This document shows positions 21,304 to 32,344 of a stretch of 64,000 nucleotides of DNA, piece by piece. The stretch covers positions 744,001 through 808,000 of the forward strand of contig OY744469.1 of NCBI GenBank assembly GCA_963556145.1, given 5' to 3'. This DNA is from Hygrocybe punicea (lineage: Eukaryota > Basidiomycota > Agaricomycetes > Agaricales > Hygrophoraceae). How positions within the stretch are numbered: position 1 is the stretch's first letter; every line of letters begins with the position of its first letter. The notes below the pieces were generated by a model that saw nothing but the letters and a program-made list of their open reading frames with translations, did not search any database and was not told where the DNA came from. The translations under genes and the position numbers were made by a program.

Positions 21304-23154
21304 ATGGTCACCGTCTCGTCTCCTGTTCGTCTGCCATGCGGCCGCACGGTTCAAAACAGACTCGTCAAGGTGCTCACCCTGGTTCCATTTTATCTTACAA
21401 TCCTCCAAACATACTTCCTAGGTAGCGTTGTATGAACACCTGGCGTCCTTCCTCGGCGGTCCCCCAAACTCATCTCATTTCGCGCTCTATTCTAGATGGG
21501 CAAGTTATGCTTGGGGGATGATCATCACGGGCAACATTCAGGTTTCTCCTAGTCATCTGTCTCTCGGTCGAGATATGGTCATTCCAGAAACTATCTGCGA
21601 AGAAACAATTCAGCCATTTAAAATCTTGGCTGCGTGTATTCATAGATCTGGGACCCAGGGTGTGACGCTGTCTGTACGAGGCCATTCTGAACTCGATACC
21701 TGTCCTCTTGCGATTATGCAGCTTTCTCATGCAGGCCGACAATCTCCTAATTTCATTGGTGGGCGGTGTCCGTTTGTTCCCCCAATGGCTCCCAGCGCCA
21801 TTGCTGTTGGTTCCCGCGCAAATGCCAGAGGAGGCGTCTTCTCCAAGCTCATTCACGGTCTTCTCTTTCAGACACCTCGGTCAATGTCTGTCGATGACAT
21901 TGACCAAGTCGTTCTGGCGTTTGTCAGAGGTGCTCAGGTTGCGGCTGAGGCTGGCTTTGATGGCGTAGAACTGCATGTTGCTCATGGGTGTGAGTCTTGT
22001 TTTCCGAAACTGCGTTGTGCTAGCTCCTCGCGGGTATTATCCATGGGCTGAGCATGATAATATATAATCTAGATCTTTTAGCTCAGTTTATATCTCCAAA
22101 GGTACATCGTCAACGCCCTCCCTCCTGCGCATTCCTTCACGATTATTTTCAAATAGACGAACAAACGTACGGATGCCTACTCTGCAACACCTGATAATGG
22201 ACTTCACCTTCTGCGTCGCGTCGTGTTTGCCATTCGTGTTGTCGTTCCCCCGGAATTCATACTAGGGATAAAGCTAAATGCAGGCGACTACGTAGACCAG
22301 AAGGCGGATACGACAGATAGCAGAAGAACAGCCGAAAAACAAGAAAGCTGCGCGCTTGACCACGTCTCCACCATCACAAGCTGGGGCAACGTGGACTTCA
22401 TAGAGATCAGCGGGGGAGATTATGAGAACCCAGGTGAGTGGAAACTGTGCAAATCCATCCGTGCCTCATCTGTATTTCGGTTTTTTGTGCAGAGTTCATG
22501 CAACGAACGTCATCCGAATCCCCTCGCCAAGCTTTTTTCGAGCAATTTTCCCGAGAGGTCATGAAAATGCTGGCATCTTTATCAGATTCTTCTCCACGTC
22601 AATCTAGGCCTCTCATCCTTCTGACAGGCGGCCTCCGCAGCCCAGCCCACCTTCAAACTGTCCTCGCCTCTCGACACGCAGACCTGCTGGGTATCGGAAG
22701 GGGCGCAATTCTCCATCCTGATTTGCCTGAGATCGTTGCTGGGTTAGAGGCAAGTTCTAAGGTGGGAAGCAGCCGATGGAGCGATACGCAACTTTTTGCT
22801 CCCGAACCCAAATTGCATTTAGTGAATTTCATCCCGCTCGGGATGCGGGATTGGAGTTGGGTTTGGCCTTCTTGGGTTCCCAGAGTCCCGCTTGTGGGCG
22901 CCGGCATCGATACTGCGTGGTATATTGTCACGATGAGACGTTGGGCGAATTCGGCGGTGAGCGTGGGTGAAGGAGTTCGCGAGATTGAACTGCATTACAG
23001 GATGAGTGGAATTGGCGCTGTTTTTAGGATGTGGTTTTTTGTCGGTGGGTCCAAGATGGTCTGGGTTTGTTCGATGAGCGTTGCGGTTCTATTGGGAGGC
23101 TTTTTGGCTGGTTTGTCGATTATTTCATTGTTACCAGGTGTGCGCATGAGATAA
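21304..23154 (+). CDS. Old Yellow Enzyme-like NADH:flavin oxidoreductase
   Basis: Five exons fit cleanly: 21304-21369, 21422-21989, 22073-22101, 22157-22433 and 22493-23154, all with GT..AG introns of 51-83 nt, giving about 533 aa. The FMN TIM barrel is visible in order: QNRLVKVALYEHLASF, MIITGNIQVSP, MQLSHAGRQSP, GVELHVAHGYLLAQFISP, KTNKRTDAYSATPDN, FIEISGGDYENP and LLTGGLRSPAHLQTVL with DLLGIGRGAILHPDLPE. Such enzymes reduce activated C=C bonds with NAD(P)H through FMN. About 100 residues follow the barrel and end in a hydrophobic helix (CSMSVAVLLGGFLAGLSIISLL), so membrane attachment is possible. The substrate is unknown. The ATG at 21304 is the first in frame, and the short first exon is supported by its good splice site. 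Confidence 0.88.
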
Positions 23155-23359
23155 ACAATACTTGTCAAAATTATTTCTTGGCTAAGAGGCAAGCTTATAA
23201 CGGAGTACAGTGGTGGTTAGCTGAGGAGGGCTCTTTCTTTGATATTTAGTTAGGATTATCCCGACTTAGAAAATTCTGCACCCGCTCACGTGACTTTGTT
23301 CGTCCTTCACCGTGACATAACGTCCTACAAGGTCACCGCCGGCGGGCAACGTTACCGGA

Positions 23360-24866
23360 ATGTCTCTGATAACCGACGATTACCGCCTATCGGTCAAACA
23401 ATTTGCAGCAGTCCCAGCTTTATTCGACATTCCTGCAATTCAGCGCACATCTCCCTCGGTCTCACGTGTATCATCCTTCCGGGGCACTGACGGTGGAGTC
23501 GACCTTTCTGAGGGCTGCCTCGTAACAAAGACCGTCAAATACACACACCAACTAGCCCATTGGGTCAACGCGGTTCGAAGTGGAGATCCGAGCGAGGTTG
23601 TGGGTGGACAGTTCATATGACGACACTTGCTGTAGCTGCTGAATCTCTTTTCGTTAGTACAGAATGACCTTATTGACAGCTTGTACATCATTCCGTACGA
23701 GAAGTTCAAAATCGATCAACCCTGCAACCTCGCTTTCCGTAAATCCGAATGTTGCGTTCAACGAGACCCATCTGATTTTTGATTTTGAACAGTCGAAGCG
23801 TTCGTTCATACCTCACTCGACCTCTACGCTTTTGTGGCTGTAACAGCGTCTTCATCCACGCTTGATGACCTTATCACGATGGTTCGTTCCGACAATGATC
23901 GCCGGCAGCGTGAAATAGATGATACCGGGGTAGCATCTCGTCGCTCTTTGAACGTTAGTGCCCGCTCTGTCGATAAGGGTTGGCGTGGGGCTGGGGGGCT
24001 TATATTTCCTATCAAATAGTTCTCGATCTCAAGTTTCGTCGATCCAGAATACGAACTAGTTGCACTACATCCCGAACATTTCCTCCCGAGAGGCTGCCCG
24101 CTCACCATTTATGAACCGGACACTACAACTTACAAGAACTATTTTGCGGCGAGCGACCAATGTTTCCGCGAGTCTTCCAACTCCAATAGCCATCGCTTGC
24201 CATCATTCCATCACAATTCCGAATACCGTGACATCCCCAGCCGCCTGAATGTCTTCCTGGTCATTATAAATGCCGAGATAAAATTTCGGCGCTACCTTAC
24301 TATGGTCGAGCTGAATCCTCCTATGACACCTCTCCCAGATGACATTCTCGATCTTATGAGGCGTACAGTGCTGCTCGTCCTTCTGATATACTGGACGCCT
24401 TCCCCAACGAGAAACTCGCGAGGAGAAAAGATGATGGCCAGTAATCGACAAAATCCCAAACGGGTTGCACGACCTGACCCTATGCGGAGCATTGAGAGGG
24501 GGTCCAGTGAAGAGATGGAGGATGAGGACAGCCAAAGCCCATCGACGTCGACAGGCCGTCGTTGGAGGCAACAGTGGTTAGCAGAAGTGGATCTGGAAAC
24601 GCGGAGGGCTTATGGGAGCGCGATTATGAGTGGTCACGGTATGTGCTCCATTCATCTTCACGAAAAACCGTGTGTATCAAATCCACCCTTGCATAGACCG
24701 TGATTATGACCCTGCCCTTTTCGAGGATGCCTTTCCAATCAACTATGGTTCTCGTTTTCCCGTTGTGCTTACGTACCCGCCGCTGATTATTGTCTGCTAT
24801 ATAGTGCCTAACCTATACTCAGAAAGGTTAGGTGTGGAAACATGGACTCATGATGTTACTTCTTGA
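23360..24866 (+). CDS. HNH-nuclease-like fungal protein
   Basis: Five exons restore one clean frame of about 424 aa: 23360-23603, 23658-23738, 23793-23953, 24020-24638 and 24697-24866, with introns of 53-66 nt, all GT..AG. The order of motifs matches a large basidiomycete family annotated with an HNH-nuclease-like fold: GCLVTK (about 52-57), HQLAHWVNAVR (about 63-73), QPCNLAFLEAFVHTSLDLYAF (about 101-122), then LHPEHFLPRGCPLTIYEPDT and LNVFLVIINAEIKFRRYL. A low-complexity acidic/Ser stretch precedes the C-terminus. Catalytic His/Asn residues are only loosely matched, so nuclease activity is not assured. The perfect frame across four introns argues that the gene is functional. Confidence 0.72.
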
Positions 24867-26885
24867 ATGAGAGCTTGCAGCCTTAAGTTGCAGGTCTGAT
24901 ACCTTGGTTATTGTGTCCATTGGTAAAAAAACTTCCTCAGTTCATGCAAGAAACCAGTGGCTAATATCATCAGGAAAAACCCAAATTGCTTATTCTCGAT
25001 AATTTATGTTGATAATTGGTAATGGATGTAATCAATTGTTATTGGTCTAATTGTTATTGGTAGAAACATTATTTTTGTTATATCAAGATCTTGGATTTAT
25101 GATTATAATCTATGTTTTGAAAGTAAACCATAAGGCCTGAAGAAAAAGAACAACATTAATTGTATACATGCATGCATGGGTAGGGCCTTTTTGGGTGGGG
25201 CATCACAATGGATACCACAGCATTTAGCACAACTGGGTGTGTCACAGGTGGCTGACCTTACCTGAACCCTCACAACTGGACCCACCCAAACCATGTCCAT
25301 GGTTTCATCACCGATTTTGCATTCCTTTACCTCACAAGGGTGGCCAGTGATATGCAGTTCCCCCTTTGGGCATGGAATCTCTCATATGGCCATTCCTAGC
25401 TTTCCTATGACTCTTCTTCATCCAGCATACATCTGAAACATCCACGCACTGTGCACGACCTGCACGACTTATGCCAATCTATGCATGTGTGGCTTTGACA
25501 TCTTCATTGTACCTTAACCACATGACCTGATCTCAACACGATGAACCACTATAGTTAAACACATCCTACATGTTTCGACAATGAGTCTGATACCAGAAAT
25601 GTAATTGATCTGGTTTATTCTCTTCCTTTTGCCAACTTTCATGTGATATTCGCCTTTATTTCAAATCCTTTGCTATTCCATTGCCATTTTGTCACTTTCA
25701 TGCGATATCTCACTGCGTTTCTATTTCACTCATCTACCCTTACACCCCTATCCCTTTAAAATATAAAGAATGTCCTGTAGTAGCAAAAAGAACAAAGAAC
25801 CCAGTTCTCTCCTCTCTACTAGTTTGTGTTTTAGTTCTCAAAGAACCAATCATCCTCACTCAATGCGTACTCTCTGCTTTCACAATTTAAGTCATAGCAC
25901 AGAATCTTTGTCTCGTCACGTCAACACCGCATGTTGCATTGTCATATAGGACACCCAGCTAAGCCTTCCAATCCTTGTTTATCACTGCATTGCAACATTG
26001 TGTCATCTTGCATTTCTCTGCATTTGTGTATTTGATCGCATGTGTTATTGCGCTTTATCATGTTACTGTTGGGAGTGTCCCAAGCCCCATTCGCACCTTT
26101 GCAATGTTTTCCTCTTTTATTACCTCTTAATCCAGAGTCATAGACATAGAAACTGCATCACAAGCCATGTCAATTGACGTGAGCCTGACCCTCTTAAGGT
26201 CCTTGATGGCAGTCCTGACAGCAGTTTCACCTTCCTTACCTTGTGAGAGTACTGTCCATGTCAATTGATGCAAGCTGGCCCTTGCAAGATCATCGGGGTG
26301 GTGCTGGTGCTGGTCTTCTCCTTATTGCCCTCCTCATCACTGTTATTGTCATTTTCATCCACCCTCCACCTTGAGAAGGCGGTTAGAGTGGATGGTGTAC
26401 ATAGATGAAAAAAAACATAGCTGGGCTGGAGTGTGGGCACACCACACCACTGACCCTCACCGTTCTCCCATTGTCCTTGTTGATATGGTCACCCTGTATG
26501 TCTTGGACCAGGCCCTTGTTTATGTCATTGCTGTTGAACCTGTTCGTGGAGTTAGGTCTGTGTGACCATGGCATTGTGCCTGAATATCTGGAGATCAAAT
26601 AATCTAAAATTTTGCCTGCACCATCTTTGCTGCATTTATATAATCTTACTTTTTACAACATTTCACACTTATGTTAATAATAATAAAAATCTCAATATTT
26701 GAATGGATATCTCAATATTCTTTGATGGCAAAAATCCTCATCCATCTCCTGTATTATGCTCATCAGAACACAAATCTCTAAATCCAACCTAAATCTTCAG
26801 ACACAACTTAAAATTAGATCAACTCAAAACTGTCTTCCAAAATATGTTAACAAATAAAATAAAGGTGCTATCAACATGTAATAAA
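24867..26885. other. Gene-free, old repeat debris likely
   Basis: AT-rich sequence with no recognisable protein. Near 26164 the block ATGTCAATTGACGTGAGCC resembles the palindromic core of the hAT-like elements found at 46.8 and 51.8 kb, and a shorter variant lies near 26260. A decayed copy of that family may start here. Confidence 0.4.
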
Positions 26886-26892
26886 TAAATTA

Positions 26893-27300
26893 CTGTAATA
26901 CAGAGGTAGAGGGGAAAGGAGTGAAAATGAAAGGAAATGGAAGGGAAGAATGGAAGGGAGTGTGGTGGAGCCAACAGGGGGAAGATAGAGCATGGGAAAG
27001 AGGGGGCGAAAGAAGGGGGGAAGGAGAGGGGGGGATGGGGGGAAAAGAGGGGAAAATGGGGGGAAAGATGGAAAAAGAGAGGGGGAAGGAGGGGAAATAA
27101 AGGGGAACAGAGGGGAAAGAAAGAGGGTGGGAAGGAGCAAGGAGAAGGAGGGGGTGGGCAGGAGCAAGGGGAAGGAGGGGAGAGAGAGGAAGGAAGGGGG
27201 AAAGAGGTGAAAGAGGGGTGAAAGAGGGGTGAAAGAAAGAGGAAAGAGGGGGGGAAGGGGGGGAAGGAGAAGGGGGAGGGGAATGGAATGGGAGGGGGAA
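26893..27300. repeat. Polypurine GA/GGGGAAA tract, about 400 bp
   Basis: Over about 400 bp the + strand is almost only A and G (runs of GGGGAAAGA, GGGGGGAAGG). Apparent long ORFs on either strand here (Pro/Ser/Phe-rich or Gly/Lys/Glu-rich) are by-products of this composition and are not called. Confidence 0.9.
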
Positions 27301-27309
27301 GAGGGGCAA

Positions 27310-27480
27310 TACTGACTGCCACCATCACTATTGCTGCTGCTGTTGTTGCTGCCATTTCTGTGGCTGTGGGGCTGCTGCTGCATCCACACTCATGGACATC
27401 ATGGAGCTGGGGTATGTATGAGTAATAGCCACAAAAATAAAACAAAAAAACTTATCTTAGCAGTGGGGGCCAAGAACATG
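27310..27480. repeat. Repeat block shared with the 46.8-kb element
   Basis: The order GCTGCTGC-rich, then CATCCACACTCATGGACATC, then ATGGAGCTGGGGTATGTATG, then AAAATAAAAC..CTTATCTTAGCAGTGGGGG matches 47285-47450 (CGTCCACGCTCGTGGGCGTC, ATGGAGTTGTGGGGGGTAAG, ATATCTTAGCAGCGGGGG). The two blocks are diverged copies of one sequence in the same orientation. Confidence 0.75.
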
Positions 27481-27989
27481 GATTTTGATGCACCTACTGG
27501 CAGTGACATCCACCCCTGTTTGGCCCCCCTATTGGCCCCCTGTTTGTGTCTGTAGACTCACTGTCATTCTCAGACGTGAGCCATGACATGTTCCCGCTGT
27601 CAGATCCTGTGTCATCCACCAAGATGCTGTCACTGTCACCTCCACCACTTTTGTCCCCCTCCCACTGCTTTTGCCTCCATTCCACCTCAATTTCACCCTC
27701 AATTTCTTTATCTACACCTTCTCCTTCATCCCTGGTAGCAAGTTCTGATCTGCCCCCAGTGTCTGCACCCAGAAACACCACCATCAACACCACCTCGTCA
27801 TTATTGCCTACCCACCCATTTTCACAGCACAACCATGTCAAGACACCACCAACCTCATCCCTGTCAATGCCAAAGTCAATGCCATCCATGTCCATCCTGT
27901 CTTGGGCCCTTCCATTTTTTTAGTCCATTTTTTAATTTCTTTTTGGTGACCCAGTGGGACCACCACCCTGTCATATCTTGTTGCCCTCA

Positions 27990-28260
27990 TTAGGCACCCC
28001 ATCATATTGTTGCCTCCACCAGGCACCTTCATATATTGTCACCCTCTTTGGGCCCTCATTGTATTGTTGCCTTCATCAAGCCCCTCTATATATTGTTGCC
28101 TCCATATTGTCGCCCTAGTTGGGCCCCTCTATATATTGTCACCTCTGTATTGTCATCCTAGTTGGGCCCCTCCATATATTGTCGCCTTCATTAGGTACCT
28201 CTCAGATATTGTTACCTTCATGTTGTTGCCTTACTTGGGCCCCTGCATTTCTCATCGCCT
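27990..28260. repeat. Degenerate minisatellite
   Basis: Imperfect units built on TATATTGTCGCCTTCAT and GTTGGGCCCCTC repeat about six times with variable spacing (roughly 35-55 bp). It is not coding. Confidence 0.65.
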
Positions 28261-28365
28261 TTGTCTCTCATCACCTGAGTTTGTTATCATTCAGGTTTGC
28301 TTATTATGCATATGTCTTCCCTTTTTGTTATATGTCCATGTTTATGATTCTGCACCCAGGAAGAT

Positions 28366-28620
28366 GATACACCTGTATCATTGGTGAGATCCAATTTAGT
28401 ATATTCTTGATTTCTTTCCTTTTTATTTACTTCAGTATTTAAACACTGCAGTAAATAGAGACAAACAAGATTCCTCTCTCTCTTTCACTTCAACTTTGAG
28501 TCTCTCTTGAGTGGCTTCAGAGACTCAGACCTCGCCCTCACTCATGGTCTCCACAAGGACCACAAATGTATCAACGGAATCAAATCCCTACTCTACCACA
28601 GTGCTGTATGAATTCTGAGG
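28366..28620 (+). other. Possible LTR end, primer site and gag start
   Basis: CCTGTATCA followed by TTGGTGAGATCC looks like an LTR 3' end joined to a primer-binding site starting TGG. About 170 bp later an ATG (28542) opens a short frame (MVSTRTTNVSTESNPYSTTV) like the beginning of a gag gene, which breaks down by 28620. It is probably a truncated retroelement 5' end; no 5' LTR boundary was found. Confidence 0.3.
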
Positions 28621-30189
28621 GGTTCAATCTCAATCCTAATGATAAAAGAGGGGAGATACTAGCTACAAAAGTGTGAAACAATAGAGAAAACACTTCCGAA
28701 GTGATGCAAAGGAAGAATAAAGCAGTGCCATGTTGCAATAAAGTATGGTGAGCATGCGATAGTTGCGATGTAGCATGTGTGATAATGGCAAAGTAAGAAG
28801 AAGTGCAGAGAAAAAGTGCCGCAATCAGAGGCAAAGAAGGACTCAGAGATGCAGCTGGAAAGGAGCTGGGATGAAAGGGGTGGTATTCTCTCATACTGTA
28901 TGTTAAGTACAGGGAGTATTTATATGATAGGGGTTGCTAGGGTGTAGCTATTATGAAAATAGGAAAAACACAAGCCAGCTATGTGAAATGAAGGCGGAAC
29001 AATGCTGCAAATAGGGTCAATGAGGGAGGTGATATGAGTAGCATAGAAAGTATTTGAAGGACAGAGTATTTAGAATAATACCCCTAACTGTGCAAAACAG
29101 TACAATAAATCCACTATTTGACAACCAATCAAAGCGCAGGGTCTACACAGGGTTGGGTGATGTCAGAGATGAGCTGAGTTGAGCAATTACATGTTTGACT
29201 AATGTAGACAACCAGTGTGATGTCTGTTGGAGCAGTGCAATGTGCGCGTGATGATAATGGAAGAAATGCCAAGTTGTATGGTGAAGCGCGGTGCATCAGG
29301 CGAGTGTAGGGCATAGGTAGAATGCATAAAAGTGTGTCTGAAGTGTGTTGAAGTTAGAATAGGTCAAATTGAGGATTTATGATATCAGAGTGTGCAGATG
29401 TGTATCCCCTGGTGTGTACTTTTCTTGCTACCATTCCTGGTTCCCACTGTGGGTTTTTTGCAATGCATGTTGTTCGCAAGTGTCATTGTCAGTGTTACCA
29501 ACACAGATTTGAAAGGATTCACCAGCACTGTTGACCCCCATTGCAGACTTCCACCTCCTGTAATGGCTGGCATGCCATATTTAGCAAGACTGGTGACATT
29601 TAGTGTACCCAGAATATTCACAGCTTGCATTGAATCCTGCTCATAAACATCTTCATCTTCATAGTTTTAATTTTTTAATCTACCAGTCAAGAAGTGACTC
29701 CAAGTTTCTGAACCTCCTAAAATATAGTAAATATATCCTTCCACCTTCCATGACGTCATTGTGTCCACATCCCCACCTCTACCTGATGAAGATACCATGT
29801 CCAGAACACTTGACCCAATATAACCCAACACCATCTACCACCCTTCATGCCTCACAGGAACCAGAATAGAACAACAATTGTGGTGAGGGGAATTCTACAG
29901 GTGGTAAGTGTATGGTATTGGAAGCTCTGCACATAAACAATGTCATCAAAGAGGCAGCATTTACACACATTTTTAGCCATGATGAATCTTTCTTGACTCA
30001 GACAATGGCTCAGACAACAATGAAGATTGGGAAGATAATATGGACCCACTTACCCTTGCCAGGCAATACACAGGACCAGCAAATCCCCATTTTGTCAAGA
30101 TGGTTCAGGATCATAAGACTGTGCTGAGTTGGACTGAGATAAAGAGTTGGATTGAAGGAGTGCTACATTGATTTACAATAACATTTGTA
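28621..30189. other. No supported gene
   Basis: Short frames only. A minus-strand stretch near 29385-29630 (AVNILGTLNVTSLAKYG) looks protein-like, but I do not recognise it and it is not bounded by a gene structure. Confidence 0.4.
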
Positions 30190-31773
30190 CTACCAAGGGT
30201 ACCAAGCTGCATCATCATTATGAAGTAAATTGAATGATTTGTAGAAGTGAATCCAATCATTGCTCGAGAACAGGGACTTGTCACTGTGCTTTCCTTTCCA
30301 TTCTGGTTGCCAGTCCCCAATGAGAGATGAAAATATATGCTCTTGATGCTGCCAGTCAATCACTTGACTTTCCGGTGGTAGGGATCCTGCAGATACCACA
30401 TCTTTGATCCATTGCTGCACTGCAAGTTGACTGTCATATAAGAAGACATCGGGCAAGGACATATTGAAGGGTGGATTTTTGCAAGGGCAGCCACCATGCT
30501 GAAGCTCTAGCTGTTTTGAGGATGGTGAGGTGGTTATATTGTTGGGAAGACCTAGAGGTAGAAAAACCCTCACACCTTTTCCAGCTGCCTTAGCCAGAGG
30601 ACCCAAGGAGACTTTCTGCCTTTTTCGAAGGTTGTATCTTTTTCCTCCCTCATTACCACCTACATCTTCACATCCTTTACCACCACAACCACAACCACAA
30701 CCACAACCATGCTGTCCACACACACTAGGTCCACCACCCCCAGACGGTCCACCACCATCTTCTGAATTTGCATCTTGCTCCCAGAGTCCATAAATCTTTT
30801 CCATCAGCTCCAAGTACTGTCGCTGTTCCTCCGTAAGCTCCGCTTCGTGTTTCCTGAATTTAGGTAGTGCGTTCATGATTACCAGATACGGATGGGTATA
30901 TGCATCAAGCAATGGCATGTCCTGAATTCGATCCGCTTCGGCCTCATTATCTGGGTCTTGTCGGAAGATGGGCTTACTTCGGAGAGATGGGAATGCTATA
31001 AACTTATATGGTCGCCGCTCCGCCGAGTACTAGGATCGATGTCAAGATGTAGGAACTGATGAAATATAATAACCTACATTTTCAAATTCGGAAAGAGTTT
31101 TTCGCTTCCATTTGCCAATGATATCCTGTAACATAGGCAGGCGTGGCACGAGTGCCCAGTGGTCTGCGTCGTATAACCGGTGCCAGTCAGCTCTGACTGA
31201 AAAAAGAGTTATCACAGATGAGAAGTCAAGATATGTAACAGATAAGGGCCTACGGTGGATAAGGTTGTTTGTAGAATCGATATTGAAAGTGTGCATATTC
31301 ATTCCCCACAGAATTTCGTACTTGTCTCGCTGTAGGCAAGGACAATTATTTAAGTCTAAGGGAGAACGAACGACCATTCCACTTACCAGTTCCTCATGAG
31401 TTGCTCGTCTTAAAACACGGCAAACGTCAATTGAGTCTTCGCGGTTGTCATTGGTGATTAGGCAACGTTTGCTGCCCTCCAGATCCCGCAATTTGTTCTT
31501 TGCCGCTGTTGTGATAGTGGTCTGTGTTCTAGCACGTTTACGAGGAGGTTCATAGTCTCCCGAGACATCCTGGTCAGGCCCGGGGGAAGTCGAATCAGGT
31601 TCAGGTTGAGACATAAGTGCGATTGACTGTATAGCGCGCTCGGCTCCGAGCCACTTTTCAACCGCAGCCGCAAAGTCTACCATTGCCTCGCGTACCCGCG
31701 GGACCATCGCAACTACTACTCTACTCAAGGACGTCCTCGCCGCCAAATGTGACACTCTCGTCAACTTCCTCAT
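30190..31773 (-). CDS. HNH-nuclease-like protein with Gly/Cys-rich tract
   Basis: Four exons (31773-31387, 31329-31254, 31196-31078, 31029-30190) give one frame of about 473 aa. The introns are 48-57 nt, GT..AG. The core matches the mushroom HNH-like family: KRCLITNDN (about 102-110), DVCRVLRRAT (about 116-125), ILWGMNMHTFNIDSTNNLIH (about 135-154), then RADWHRLYDADHWALVP directly across the second intron. The Cys, His and Asn positions expected of an HNH site are partly present. The last exon is peculiar: a Gly/Pro run, then CGQHGCGCGCGCGGKGC (about 298-315), then a basic RYNLRKRQKV patch. Start sites at 31773 or downstream (MSQPEPDST) are both possible. It is related in family but not in close sequence to the protein at 23.4-24.9 kb. 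Confidence 0.72.
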
Positions 31774-32344
31774 CCATTCCGTTTATGTCGACCATCACTA
31801 GCATCACTTTGCCTACCTCTGAATCAATCTCTTCTGCCTCACGCAGAGCCCGACACACAGCGTACCATCCACTACCTCGGCCGGTGGACTCTGGTTGCGG
31901 GTGGCAGTGACATTGCTGCCCACGGCTCTGACCATAATTACGCCAAGACCGACTGTAGCGTCCAGGCTCTGTGCAATGCCCGCCGGGGAAGGCCATGGCC
32001 CCATTTCAATCTGGGGCAGGCCCTACATCCTGCCGCATGCTCTGCGCTCATCGCCAGCCCAGGACCATTAGTTCGGTGAATCGATGCTACCCAAAACTGC
32101 CTATAGTATGTGTGCCGTCTGCTACATTTTCGATACGGCATTTATTAATAATGGGCTATACCAGTACTAGACATATATGTAGAGAATGAAGTCAATAGTC
32201 CCAGATGCTAATCTATAAACACAAGTGTGATTTGGAAAGAGTCATTGAGAAAGGAAAGCAAGAAAAAAATATGTTCACAGTCCCGAACAGTGTCACTGGT
32301 CGCCGTTCACTCCCGATCAAAAAAAAAAAAAACAGAGGGAAAAC
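31774..32344. other. Intergenic
   Basis: The upstream side of the HNH-like gene and the 3' flank of the membrane glycoprotein gene, including an A-run at 32319-32332. No supported gene. Confidence 0.45.

Noticed and set aside
26819..27445. Pro/Ser/Phe-rich ORFs of up to 208 aa on the minus strand
   Set aside because: Pure translation of the polypurine/polypyrimidine tract; several frames are equally open on both strands.
29385..29646. Overlapping 81-84 aa frames on both strands
   Set aside because: Protein-like texture but no family, no neighbours in frame, inside repeat-rich DNA.
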